NCBI GenBank assembly: GCA_017555085.1
Contig: JAFZHD010000018.1
Span: 124,001 to 188,000 of the forward strand
Length of the DNA: 64,000 nucleotides
Direction: 5' to 3'
From: Muribaculaceae bacterium
GTDB taxonomy: Bacteria > Bacteroidota > Bacteroidia > Bacteroidales > Muribaculaceae
The translations under genes were made by a program, and so were the position numbers. This document shows, one piece after another, positions 8,923-17,647 of the stretch (the stretch's first letter is position 1; every line of letters begins with the position of its first letter). Below the pieces are notes generated by a model. It was not told the DNA's origin and made no database searches. It saw nothing but the letters and a program-made list of their open reading frames with translations.

Positions 8923-10773
8923 ATGAACAAGAAGCCCATAATTTACCAATTATTACCGAGACTTTTTGCCAATCAAAATTATAATTGCATTCCCTGTGGC
9001 ACACTTGAACAAAATGGCGCGGGAAAACTCAATGATATAACTTCAACCGTTCTTGACAGCATACACGACCTTGGTATTACCCATGTGTGGTACACCGGTA
9101 TTATTGAACATGCACATAAGACCGACTACACTAAATATGGCATTCCGTTTGACAACCCATTTGTAATCAAAGGCAATGCGGGTTCGCCTTATGCAATAAA
9201 AGACTACTATGATGTTGACCCCGATTTGGCCGTTGACGTTCCTAATCGTATTAAAGAATTTGAACAACTTGTTGATCGCACCCATAAAGCAGGCATGAAG
9301 GTCATTATCGACTTCGTTCCCAACCATGTGGCTCGTCAATATCATTCAGACGCCAAACCCGCTGGCATTGAAGACTTGGGCGCCAATGATGATAACTCTA
9401 AATTTTTCAGTCCTCGCAACAATTTCTATTACATACCCTTGCAACAATTTGCTCCCAATGTAAACCTAGGCAATGGCCCCGAGGCATATAGCGAATTCCC
9501 CGCAAAAGCGTCAGGCAACGATTGTTTCACAGCATTTCCCGGCGAATATGACTGGTATGACACAATCAAACTAAATTATGGTGTTGATTATGGCGATGGT
9601 ACTCGTCATTTCAATCCCATTCCCGACACATGGTTCAAAATGCTCCATATTTTAAGATATTGGGCAGCAAAAGGTGTTGACGGTTTCAGATGCGACATGG
9701 TGCACATGGTTCCCCTTGAATTTTGGCAATGGGCGATACCTGCTGTTAAAGAGCACTACCCCAACATCATTTTCATTGCAGAAATATATGAAGTAAACAT
9801 CTATCGCGATTTCATTCACAAAGGTGGTTTTGACTATCTATATGATAAAGTAAACTTGTATGATACATTGCGCGCAGTTCAGTGTTCAAATGTATCTGCC
9901 GCTCGAATCACAAATTGTTGGCAAACAGTTGACGGAATTGCGAACAACATGCTCAATTTCCTTGAAAATCATGATGAACAACGATTTGGCTCAAAACAAT
10001 ATGCCGGTGACCCGGGTTTAGTAACACCTTCATTGGTTGTCAGCGCAATGATTAACACAGGCGCAATGATGATTTATGCAGGTCAGGAACTTGGCGAACA
10101 AGCGACAGATGCAGAAGGATATAGCGGTCTTGACGGTCGCACAACAATCTTTGACTATTGGAGCATCCCCACTGTTAGACGATGGTTTAACGAGGGAAAA
10201 TGTGATGAAAGCCATTTAAGTGGCCGCGAAATATGGTTGAGAAATAAATACAAAACCATTCTTAACCTTTGCAACAGCGAAAAAGCCATTTCACAAGGTA
10301 GTTTCTTTGATTTGATGTATGTTAATTACACCAATCCCGGACTAAACCCACATAAGCAATACACTTTCTTGCGCAATTATGGCAAAGAAACAATTCTTAT
10401 CGCAGTCAACTTTTCGGGCGAAAGTCACGATCTGAAGATTAATATCCCCAAACACGCATTTGATTTCCTTGGCTTGAAAGAGGGCAATTATATTGTAACC
10501 GAATTATTGACAGGCGAAAAATGCAAAAAAACTATTGCGTATGACTCTCCGTTTGAAACATCTATTGCGCCCTATGATGCAGTAATGTGGAAATTCACGC
10601 AGAAAAATATAGCCTCTGCAAGCAAAAAAACGAAAAACAGACCGATAAAAAGGGCAAAAAATAGTAACTTTGTAAAAAATTTCATATACACAAACAATTA
10701 TGAGTACCATATTACCTCCTTTCAAGATTTTTTCTGGCACAAGATCAAGATATATGGCCGAAGAAATCTGTAA
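8923..10773 (+). CDS. cytoplasmic GH13 alpha-amylase family protein (3' end probably frameshifted)
   Basis: This 616-residue GH13 enzyme has no signal peptide, so it probably acts on internal alpha-glucans. The four GH13 regions are visible: DFVPNH (130-135), GFRCD with nucleophile Asp258, the acid/base Glu287 in IAEIYE, and ENHD with Asp351. A C-terminal beta-sandwich ends near VMWKF. Beyond this, about 60 basic residues run 74 bases into prs, past the prs promoter. Removing one A from the run at 10624-10630 would end the protein at a TAA at 10646-10648, just before that promoter. I therefore suspect an indel (mutation or sequencing error). The catalytic domain is intact. Confidence 0.85.
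   Translation: MNKKPIIYQLLPRLFANQNYNCIPCGTLEQNGAGKLNDITSTVLDSIHDLGITHVWYTGIIEHAHKTDYTKYGIPFDNPFVIKGNAGSPYAIKDYYDVDPDLAVDVPNRIKEFEQLVDRTHKAGMKVIIDFVPNHVARQYHSDAKPAGIEDLGANDDNSKFFSPRNNFYYIPLQQFAPNVNLGNGPEAYSEFPAKASGNDCFTAFPGEYDWYDTIKLNYGVDYGDGTRHFNPIPDTWFKMLHILRYWAAKGVDGFRCDMVHMVPLEFWQWAIPAVKEHYPNIIFIAEIYEVNIYRDFIHKGGFDYLYDKVNLYDTLRAVQCSNVSAARITNCWQTVDGIANNMLNFLENHDEQRFGSKQYAGDPGLVTPSLVVSAMINTGAMMIYAGQELGEQATDAEGYSGLDGRTTIFDYWSIPTVRRWFNEGKCDESHLSGREIWLRNKYKTILNLCNSEKAISQGSFFDLMYVNYTNPGLNPHKQYTFLRNYGKETILIAVNFSGESHDLKINIPKHAFDFLGLKEGNYIVTELLTGEKCKKTIAYDSPFETSIAPYDAVMWKFTQKNIASASKKTKNRPIKRAKNSNFVKNFIYTNNYEYHITSFQDFFWHKIKIYGRRNL
10665..10672 (+). promoter_or_regulatory. -7 box TAACTTTG for prs, inside the amylase frame
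   Basis: It is a perfect TAnnTTTG box, 27 bases before the prs ATG. It lies inside the annotated amylase tail, which suggests that the tail is not normally coding. Confidence 0.6.
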
Positions 10774-11644
10774 AGATTTAGGCGTTGAACTTGGCAAAAT
10801 GAACATTCAGTATTTTGCTGACGGCGAGTTTGAAGTTTGTTTTGAAGAGTCAATTCGCGGTTGTGAAGTTTATCTTGTACAATCCACATTCCCTAACAGT
10901 GACAACTTGATGGAATTATTGTTGATGATTGACGCTGCTAAACGCGCATCTGCCAAATCAATCATTGCAGTAATGCCCTATTTCGGTTGGGCTCGTCAAG
11001 ACCGCAAAGACAAACCCCGTGTGTCTATTGCATCTAAACTTGTTGCTGACTTGTTGAGCGCTGCTGGCGTTAACCGCGTTATCACAATGGACCTCCACGC
11101 AGACCAAATCCAAGGTTTCTTCAATGCACCTGTTGACCACTTGTATGCTTCATCAGTGTTCATTCCCTATATCCAATCACTCAACCTCGAGGAAATGGTT
11201 ATCGCATCTCCTGATGTCGGTGGTGCAAAACGCGCTAACAGTTACGCTAAATACTTTGATGTGCCATTGGTACTTTGCCACAAACAACGCGCAAAAGCCA
11301 ATGTTGTTGCAAACATGACTGTAATTGGTGATGTTAAAGACAAGAACGTTATTCTCGTTGACGACATGGTTGACACCGCTGGTACAATCACAAAAGCAGC
11401 AGACTTGATGATTAGTTTCGGTGCTAAATCAGTTCGCGCTCTTTGCTCTCACGCAATCATGAGCGACCCCGCTTCTGAACGCGTTGACAACTGCGGTATG
11501 ACTGAAATGATTTTCACTAACAGTATTCCTTTCACAAAAGACTGCAAAAAAGCAACTATCCTCAGCGTTGCTCACTTGTTTGCTGACACTATTCGTCGCA
11601 TCCATGAAAACGAATCAATCTCATCACAATACTTGATTAAATAA
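10700..11644 (+). CDS. prs: ribose-phosphate pyrophosphokinase (PRPP synthetase)
   Basis: The 314-residue enzyme makes PRPP from ribose-5-phosphate and ATP, feeding purine, pyrimidine, NAD, His and Trp synthesis. Class-I PRPP synthetase signatures are present: FADGE near the N-terminus, YFGWARQDRK (flexible loop/ATP contact), DLHADQIQGFF (metal and ribose-phosphate contacts), and the PRPP loop VILVDDMVDTAGT around residues 216-228. The length is typical. It overlaps the end of the amylase frame by 74 bases but has its own promoter. A perfect palindromic terminator follows. Confidence 0.98.
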   Translation: MSTILPPFKIFSGTRSRYMAEEICKDLGVELGKMNIQYFADGEFEVCFEESIRGCEVYLVQSTFPNSDNLMELLLMIDAAKRASAKSIIAVMPYFGWARQDRKDKPRVSIASKLVADLLSAAGVNRVITMDLHADQIQGFFNAPVDHLYASSVFIPYIQSLNLEEMVIASPDVGGAKRANSYAKYFDVPLVLCHKQRAKANVVANMTVIGDVKDKNVILVDDMVDTAGTITKAADLMISFGAKSVRALCSHAIMSDPASERVDNCGMTEMIFTNSIPFTKDCKKATILSVAHLFADTIRRIHENESISSQYLIK

Positions 11645-11661
11645 TCAAAACCGAGATCTTC

Positions 11662-11703
11662 ATAAAAAGAATAGGCCGGAAATTTCCGGCCTATTCTTTT
11701 TAT
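11662..11703. terminator. 42-bp perfect palindrome acting as bidirectional terminator
   Basis: Both halves match without mismatch (ATAAAAAGAATAGGCCGGAAA and its complement). The A- and T-rich ends make it a terminator for prs on + and for the GDSL gene on minus. Confidence 0.85.
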
Positions 11704-11715
11704 CGTTTATTGAAT

Positions 11716-12393
11716 TTATCGTTTCAAAACTTTGTCAATAGATTTCTTTACAATGGGCATCATTACCTTATACCCTTTTTTATTGGGGTGAACATAATCA
11801 CGCGAATACGCTTCGGGCAAACCGCCTTTTGCATCTGTCAACGCACTATGATAATCAACATACTCATATCCTTTTTGTTTCGCATACGCCTTTATCATTT
11901 CGTTCATCTGCAATATGCGGCCCGCAGGATAGATATTGATATTTTTCAACCAATAATAATGATCGCATGGCAATAAAGAACACAATATAGGGGTTATTCC
12001 ATTTGCTTTTGCCAGCTCACACATTGATATAATATTATTCATTATACCTTCATTTGATATCAAGCCATTATTTTCAGCAATATCGTTAGTGCCTGTTAAT
12101 ATAACAACAGCCTTTGGCTTGAGATTGATAACATCTTGACGGAAACGGACCAACATCTGCGAAGAAACTTGCCCTGATATGCCACGACCAACATAATTGT
12201 TATCGGCAAAAAACTCAGGCACAGAATCAACCCAACAGTCAGTAATTGAGTTGCCCATAAACACCACATCAGGCGTTTTAGTTAATTGTGCATTTTGATA
12301 TACATATCGGCCTAATTGCGCCCAATCATCTTTAACTGCGTGTGCCGCAAGCGCCAAGCACATAGCCGCAGCAATAGTAAAAATCTTTTTCAT
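11716..12393 (-). CDS. secreted SGNH/GDSL hydrolase
   Basis: The 225-residue protein starts with a signal peptide (about residues 1-20). SGNH blocks follow: block I GNSITD with nucleophile Ser49, a Gly in block II (GRGISGQ), block III GTND, and block V with the Asp-His pair in RDYVHPN. It resembles GDSL acylhydrolases that remove acetyl or acyl groups from carbohydrates in the periplasm, a common role in Bacteroidales glycan use, but the substrate cannot be read here. It faces prs across a shared terminator and has its own promoter, so it is probably a single-gene unit. Confidence 0.88.
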   Translation of the reverse strand: MKKIFTIAAAMCLALAAHAVKDDWAQLGRYVYQNAQLTKTPDVVFMGNSITDCWVDSVPEFFADNNYVGRGISGQVSSQMLVRFRQDVINLKPKAVVILTGTNDIAENNGLISNEGIMNNIISMCELAKANGITPILCSLLPCDHYYWLKNINIYPAGRILQMNEMIKAYAKQKGYEYVDYHSALTDAKGGLPEAYSRDYVHPNKKGYKVMMPIVKKSIDKVLKR

Positions 12394-12414
12394 ATTAGTA
12401 TATTAATTGTACTG

Positions 12415-12422
12415 CAAAATTA
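12415..12422 (-). promoter_or_regulatory. -7 box TAATTTTG for the GDSL hydrolase
   Basis: It matches TAnnTTTG on the minus strand, 21 bases before the ATG. Confidence 0.5.
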
Positions 12423-12432
12423 ACAAATAAGT

Positions 12433-14850
12433 TTAGAAATCAACCGTTAATCTCAAATTTAACTGACGCCGAGTTAAATAATTGGGTACAGCATATTGTA
12501 TATTATTGACATCAGTAACCCAATAATAACTATTAACATTAGAAATATCCAAGAGATTGAATACATCAAACCCCAACCAAATGCTCTTAAAATAGCGTGC
12601 AAATCCACCTCGCGTCTCGCCTTCTTTTAACGGGGAGAGCAATGCATATGACAAACCTGCATCCACTCGTTTATACGCCGGAGCACGGAAATAACCTTTA
12701 TCTCGACTTGATTGCGGCGGTGTTGTCGGCAAACCATCAGAGAATATTCCTCGCAGGCTAAATTTCAACTTAGGTAAACGGGGAAAATAGTCGGTAAAAT
12801 ATAACGCAAAACTATATCTTTGGTCGGTAGGGCGAGGAACTTTCACACCGTTCAAATCTTCTTGTGTTTTCATAAGCGAAAAACTAATCCAAGAATCGGT
12901 ACCGGGCACAAATTGTCCAAACAATTTTAAGTCAAGCCCTGTGGCATAACCTTTTGACTGATTAATGCCACTATATACAATTTTCAAGTTGTCAACCTCA
13001 TAAGGAATCAAGTTGCTTAAATGCTTATAGTAAGCTTCTGCCGAAAACTTAAACGGTCTATCCAATGCCCTAAACGTATATTCAGAGCCCAATATCAACT
13101 GAAAGCTTCGCTGCGATTTAATCTCTTTATTCAATTCTATCACAGTGTTACCATCAGCATCGGTTGTTGGCATTCGATACTCCTTATAAAATGGAGATTG
13201 ATAGTACAAGCCTGTCGCAAAGCGGAATGCAAAACTGTTATTAAATTCTGGAATAAAACTTGCGTTCACACGAGGACTAACGAGTAGTTCGTTGTTAAAG
13301 TCCCAGTATGAAAGACGCACGCCACCATTCAAGGTAAACAAACCTATATTTGAGTTTAACCTATATGTGTCTTGTGCATAAACAGAAAAACGATTTGACG
13401 AAATATCATGCTTTGAATCTATATTATAAATCACATGTACAGCATCACCGGTTGAGGGCAAAGAATATCCAGCCGAGTCGCGCAATTCCCACTCACGGCT
13501 ACGGTCATGTATCTTTTCATGATTATAAACCAAACCGTAACTTAAATTATGGCCCGAGATACCAGTATTTCCTTTTAGTGTGAGCGACCAAACCGATGCC
13601 TTCAATCTGTTGCGTGCATGCTCATGATAACGTCCAACTCCAAGTTCGCCACCAATAGCCTCACCGTTGCCACCCGTAGTTCCTGCTTGGTCAAGCCAAT
13701 ACTCACCCGAAATATCATAAGCGACAAGTTCGTTGGTCAAATACCCCGAAGCAAGCAACGAAAAATCAGTGCTTCGCGACTGTCTATAATTTAATGACAA
13801 GGCACCAAAATATGTCTCAAATCGGTCTTTTTCCTGACCATCAAAATATACCGTAAATTGCTTTGCATCGGTTGATGTTCCGAAATTAGTTGAACGATTG
13901 ACGGGTCTGAACTTATAGTTATTAATTGCGATATTGCCCAAGAATGATGACTTAAAGCGTTTACTGAAACTATATGTCAAAAAAGTTTGATAGTCAAAAT
14001 ATTTAGGGTCATACTCCCCTTTCGTTTCCATAGAACTTAAAAGAGAAGCATTGCTCTTATATCTCACGCCATGCAACTGCGAAAAACGACTTGTACTTTG
14101 GCCTAATGCCAAACTTCCGCCCATGAAACTCAACGAGACAGAGCCTTCAAATGATTGTGGTTCGCGATAGGTTATATCAAGCACCGATGACATCTTGTCG
14201 CCATACTCAGCCGAAAAACCACCTGTTGAAAAGGAAACAGCGTCAACCATGTGGGGATTGATAATACTCAAACCTTCTTGTTGACCAGAACTGATGAGTT
14301 GTGGGCGATAAATTTCTATGCCATTAATATAAACACTGTTTTCATCATAACTACCGCCTCGCACTGAATACTGCGACGACATTTCATTATTAGAATTAAC
14401 ACCTGCCATCGTTGACAACATAGCCTCTACGCTACCACCCGAAACATCGGGAGCAAGTTTATAGGCCTCACGGTCGATAGTCACCATAGAACCTGTCTGT
14501 TTTTTGAATTCGGTTACTTGCACTTCTTGAAGTTCTTTTGAAACTTTCATCATGCGCATGTTCAAGATGAACTCCCCTTTGGGTTCTATCAGTTGGCGTT
14601 TGGCCTCACGAAAACCTATACATGTAAATACAACAGTAATAGTATCTCGCGCAGGGCATGTAATGCTATAATCGCCATCAAGATTAGTATTTGTTCCTAA
14701 TGCAGTATCGGCAATTCTGACGGTCGCAAATTCAAGCGGTTTATTATCCTCGTCGATTACTTTCCCATGGATTTTCACCTGAGAAAAAGCATTTGCGTAG
14801 CCACAGATTGCGATTAGAAGTATAATTAGATGTTTTGCTGTCATTGTCAA
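12433..14850 (-). CDS. TonB-dependent outer-membrane receptor
   Basis: The 805-residue protein has a signal peptide (about 1-24), a CarboxypepD_reg-like domain (about 25-115, IHGKVIDEDNKPLEFATV), a plug domain (about 120-225, VEAMLSTMAGVNSNNEMSSQYSVRGG) and a beta-barrel that ends in a C-terminal Phe, as outer-membrane proteins do. It imports a bulky nutrient (siderophore, vitamin, oligomer) using TonB energy. No SusD-like partner is adjacent, so it is more likely a stand-alone receptor than a glycan SusC. The substrate is unknown. An alternative ATG two codons in would change little. Confidence 0.93.
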   Translation of the reverse strand: MTMTAKHLIILLIAICGYANAFSQVKIHGKVIDEDNKPLEFATVRIADTALGTNTNLDGDYSITCPARDTITVVFTCIGFREAKRQLIEPKGEFILNMRMMKVSKELQEVQVTEFKKQTGSMVTIDREAYKLAPDVSGGSVEAMLSTMAGVNSNNEMSSQYSVRGGSYDENSVYINGIEIYRPQLISSGQQEGLSIINPHMVDAVSFSTGGFSAEYGDKMSSVLDITYREPQSFEGSVSLSFMGGSLALGQSTSRFSQLHGVRYKSNASLLSSMETKGEYDPKYFDYQTFLTYSFSKRFKSSFLGNIAINNYKFRPVNRSTNFGTSTDAKQFTVYFDGQEKDRFETYFGALSLNYRQSRSTDFSLLASGYLTNELVAYDISGEYWLDQAGTTGGNGEAIGGELGVGRYHEHARNRLKASVWSLTLKGNTGISGHNLSYGLVYNHEKIHDRSREWELRDSAGYSLPSTGDAVHVIYNIDSKHDISSNRFSVYAQDTYRLNSNIGLFTLNGGVRLSYWDFNNELLVSPRVNASFIPEFNNSFAFRFATGLYYQSPFYKEYRMPTTDADGNTVIELNKEIKSQRSFQLILGSEYTFRALDRPFKFSAEAYYKHLSNLIPYEVDNLKIVYSGINQSKGYATGLDLKLFGQFVPGTDSWISFSLMKTQEDLNGVKVPRPTDQRYSFALYFTDYFPRLPKLKFSLRGIFSDGLPTTPPQSSRDKGYFRAPAYKRVDAGLSYALLSPLKEGETRGGFARYFKSIWLGFDVFNLLDISNVNSYYWVTDVNNIQYAVPNYLTRRQLNLRLTVDF

Positions 14851-14977
14851 TGTTATAAAACTAAAATATATAACGCAAAATCTTATGTAAAATTATAAAT
14901 TGCATCGAAATATATTTTTATACCATTTTATGTGTGCAAAAAGCAGTAAAATAGTTCATTTAATAGATAAAAATGGT

Positions 14978-14985
14978 TACTTTTG
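14978..14985 (+). promoter_or_regulatory. -7 box TACTTTTG, candidate promoter of the polysaccharide locus
   Basis: It matches TAnnTTTG. No clear TTTG -33 element is visible, which fits a regulated promoter. Transcription would start near 14991, giving a leader of about 138 bases before upxY. UpxY-type antiterminators are known to act on such leaders. Confidence 0.5.
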
Positions 14986-15016
14986 CATAAATAATGGCAA
15001 ATTACATTACAATTTA

Positions 15017-15094
15017 ATGAGCCAAATTTACAACTTAGGCCATCTGGATAGAGGCAAACAAACTAAAGCACTGATAACCACAACATTAAGTTGA
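15017..15094 (+). CDS. 25-codon leader ORF resembling the EF-Tu G1 region
   Basis: An ATG-initiated ORF ending in TGA lies between the candidate promoter and upxY. Its peptide contains GHLDRGK followed by ITTTLS, close to the first nucleotide-binding motif of EF-Tu (GHVDHGKTTL, then AAITTVL). The P-loop is not functional as read: His is Arg, and Gln replaces the Thr after Gly-Lys. It ends 34 bases before the upxY ATG. I infer a leader peptide or a decayed/captured EF-Tu fragment in a control region. The ORF is directly visible, but translation is unproven. Confidence 0.4.
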   Translation: MSQIYNLGHLDRGKQTKALITTTLS

Positions 15095-15128
15095 TTGGTG
15101 TCCCCCATTATTGCATTTACCAAAACAA

Positions 15129-15665
15129 ATGACTATCAACGACGAAATTAAATGGTATGCACTACGCATCACCTACAACCGAGAGATGAAAGTCAAACAA
15201 GCATTAGACTCTCTCAAAATCGAAAATTTCTTGCCACTTAAATATCGTATAGTCATGAGGGGTGAGCGTCGCATAAAACAAAAAGTCGCCGCTATTCACA
15301 ACCTCCTTTTTGTAAGGACATCACTTAGTAAAATTCACGAGCTGAAACAATCAACTACCCTACCCATAAGATACATCATTGACAAGGAATCACAACAGCC
15401 AATATCAATTCCCGAAACACAGATGAACAATTTTATTGCCGTTGCCGGTTCTATTGATGAACAAATTATATACCTTGAACCTGATGTCAGTCATTTCTCC
15501 AAAGGCGATAAAGTTAGAATTACCGCAGGAGTATTCAAAGGGACTGAGGGTTACTTCATGAGAATCAAAGGTGATAGACGTGTCGTTGTATGCCTACAGG
15601 GAATAGCCGCCGTTGCAACAGCGTTTGTACACCCATCTATCGTTGAAAAAATTTCGCAAATATAA
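15129..15665 (+). CDS. upxY: UpxY family transcription antiterminator (NusG paralogue)
   Basis: The 178-residue NusG-like protein has an NGN domain (about 1-100, starting KWYALRITYNREMKV) and a KOW motif near 120-150 (KGDKVRITAGVFKGTEGYF). In Bacteroides, UpxY proteins lead capsule operons and let RNA polymerase read through terminators in their own locus leader. This gene is the first large gene of the locus and fits that role. The ATG at 15129 is preferred over the upstream TTG at 15111. Its TAA overlaps a candidate ATA start of the next gene. No UpxZ inhibitor gene follows, unlike in several B. fragilis capsule loci. Confidence 0.88.
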   Translation: MTINDEIKWYALRITYNREMKVKQALDSLKIENFLPLKYRIVMRGERRIKQKVAAIHNLLFVRTSLSKIHELKQSTTLPIRYIIDKESQQPISIPETQMNNFIAVAGSIDEQIIYLEPDVSHFSKGDKVRITAGVFKGTEGYFMRIKGDRRVVVCLQGIAAVATAFVHPSIVEKISQI

Positions 15666-16705
15666 CTACCACTTCGCGATTACAGTATTTTGATGTTATT
15701 AAAGGCATCGCTATCTTCTTCGTTGTCATGGGGCATGTCATCACTATGTGCATCCGAGACATTGACCAATCCTTCATATTCAAAATAATTGGTCAAATAC
15801 ATATGCCGCTATTCTTTTTCATCAGCGGATATTTCACATACAAAGCCTACGACAATAACACCTTTAAGACGCCAAATTTCAAACAGAAATTCGTTCAACT
15901 AATAGTTCCTGTTTTAGTAACTGGTTCTCTTTGGGTTTTATTCTTTCCGCATAGCGGGCTACAAAGCCCCCTTAAACCCGGATTGGCGGGCTTTTGGACC
16001 GATTTATGGAAAAACGGATATTGGTTTACTCTTTGTTTATTCCAAATACTTGCTTTATATGCATTAATCGGATACGTCCTACGAAAAACAGAGAAAATCT
16101 TTACACAAATAATCACAATAACTCTAATTTGTGTAATATTAGGCGTTTGTTGCATCGAAATCCCTCAACCCTATACCAACATCATCGGTCTGCAATTGGT
16201 ATTTGAATTTTTCCCGATTTTCATGTTAGGCGTCTATGCTAAAAAACACCGCACAATGTTTAAATGCATGTCTAGTAACAAAAAATGCATGACTATTTGT
16301 TTGGCAATCGCATCCATATCTGCATATGTTCTATGTTATTGGTGGGAATTCCCATGGATTAACTACACTATAAATCTCGCGGTGAAAATAGTATTTCAAT
16401 TCAGCATTGCAACAATAGCTCTTAATTGCGTTAAATCATGGGAAGAATATAATGCTAACAAGGTATTCCTCATTTTTGCTCATTTGGGACAAAAGAGTTT
16501 GTCGATATATCTACTTCACTACTTCTTCCTATTCCCATTGACATTCCTACAACAACCAATGAGAGAAATGGCGTTAGGATTTACTCCTTTGGCAACCATT
16601 TCTGCTATCGTAGCGGCTATAATTATTGCCATTGCATTAATAGCCGATTATATAATCTCACGCAGCAAGTTATTCAGCTTGCTTTTAATTGGCAACACAA
16701 AATAA
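15662..16705 (+). CDS. acyltransferase family 3 membrane protein, start codon probably ATA
   Basis: This is a polytopic O-acyltransferase (about 347 residues, roughly ten membrane segments) that would acetylate a sugar of the surface polysaccharide. The family N-terminus, an Arg then DVIKGIAIFFVVMGH, is encoded upstream of the first ATG (15728), so an ATG start would cut off the first helix. In frame there is no ATG, GTG or TTG between the stop at 15644 and 15728. An ATA at 15662 overlaps the upxY TAA (ATAA) and would give a perfect N-terminus MTTTSRLQYFDVIKG. ATGA overlaps are common in this operon, so a G-to-A change (real or error) would explain it. The acceptor is unknown. Confidence 0.8.
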   Translation: MTTTSRLQYFDVIKGIAIFFVVMGHVITMCIRDIDQSFIFKIIGQIHMPLFFFISGYFTYKAYDNNTFKTPNFKQKFVQLIVPVLVTGSLWVLFFPHSGLQSPLKPGLAGFWTDLWKNGYWFTLCLFQILALYALIGYVLRKTEKIFTQIITITLICVILGVCCIEIPQPYTNIIGLQLVFEFFPIFMLGVYAKKHRTMFKCMSSNKKCMTICLAIASISAYVLCYWWEFPWINYTINLAVKIVFQFSIATIALNCVKSWEEYNANKVFLIFAHLGQKSLSIYLLHYFFLFPLTFLQQPMREMALGFTPLATISAIVAAIIIAIALIADYIISRSKLFSLLLIGNTK

Positions 16706-17647
16706 ATGGAATTTTCTGCAACTATAATAATTACTGCATACAATAACGAAAGCACCATAAATTGTGCAATTGAGTCAGCCATGACTCAATACGATTGCAA
16801 CGCAGAGATAATTGTTATAGATGATTGCAGCACAGATAATACCAGTGACATATTAGCTCAGCATAACAACATCACAGTCATCAGAAACTGCAGTAACATT
16901 GGTCCTTACCAATCACGCTTGATAGGACTAAATAAGGCAACAAGTGAATATGTCACATTTCTTGACGGAGATGATTGGCTAAATAAAGACGCGATCAGTT
17001 TAAGTCTTACAGCAGCAAACGAGCAAAAGGCCGATATCGTGCAAATGACTATTAAAAGGCGGTTTAGCCGATTTGACCTACCATTGAAATACAGTTCACA
17101 ATATAACGCAAATAATGCCTTTAATGCCGTATTATTTAACGAGAGGTTATTCCCTGTTGGATGTTGTGGCAAGCTATATCGCACTCAGCTACTCAAAAAC
17201 ATCAAATTTCCCGATATAGATTTAAGATGGGGAGAAGATAGGATTTTTAACATCGTTGTATTTGCAACAAACAGCAACATTGCCATCGCAAAGAATGCGG
17301 TATACAATTACAGATGGGGAGGCAATGGAACTAAGGCTACCACCAATAGAATTGAAGATTATACCCAAACGACTCTTTACAAACTAAATTGGGCATCTGA
17401 GAACAATTATTCCCACTATCGCCAACACATTTTAAACGAATATATAGATATATCAAGTTATTGGGTTAGACAAGTACTTAATACATCAGTATATACCACA
17501 AAAGATATCATCACAGCATTAAAGAAAAATTTTAGCATATTAGAATTAGATGAATCCATTTGCGATGATATCTATATAAATAACGCGCATTCAACCAGAA
17601 GATATATCTCAAAATTAGCGCAATTCACGACCAAAATTCTATCATAA
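16706..17647 (+). CDS. glycosyltransferase family 2
   Basis: The 313-residue GT-A enzyme opens with ATIIITAYNNESTI, has the nucleotide-binding IIVIDDCSTDNT (about 35-46) and the metal-binding DGDD at 87-90 in TFLDGDDWL. It transfers a sugar from a nucleotide donor to the lipid-linked repeat unit on the cytoplasmic side. Its ATG follows the acyltransferase TAA without a gap, and it ends directly against the next start, so translation is coupled. Sugar specificity cannot be read. AT-rich codons are used as elsewhere in this locus. Confidence 0.9.
   Translation: MEFSATIIITAYNNESTINCAIESAMTQYDCNAEIIVIDDCSTDNTSDILAQHNNITVIRNCSNIGPYQSRLIGLNKATSEYVTFLDGDDWLNKDAISLSLTAANEQKADIVQMTIKRRFSRFDLPLKYSSQYNANNAFNAVLFNERLFPVGCCGKLYRTQLLKNIKFPDIDLRWGEDRIFNIVVFATNSNIAIAKNAVYNYRWGGNGTKATTNRIEDYTQTTLYKLNWASENNYSHYRQHILNEYIDISSYWVRQVLNTSVYTTKDIITALKKNFSILELDESICDDIYINNAHSTRRYISKLAQFTTKILS

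Noticed and set aside
14930..14990. Possible inverted repeats flanking the locus promoter, as in invertible capsule promoters
   Set aside because: TGCAAAAAGCAGTAA and TTACTTTTGCA pair only with a four-base gap and are short. No invertase gene is near. This is not enough to call an invertible switch.
14900..15016. Longer reading of the leader ORF from an ATG at 14900 (64 residues)
   Set aside because: It would begin upstream of the candidate promoter. The EF-Tu-like part begins near the ATG at 15017, so the shorter ORF is preferred.
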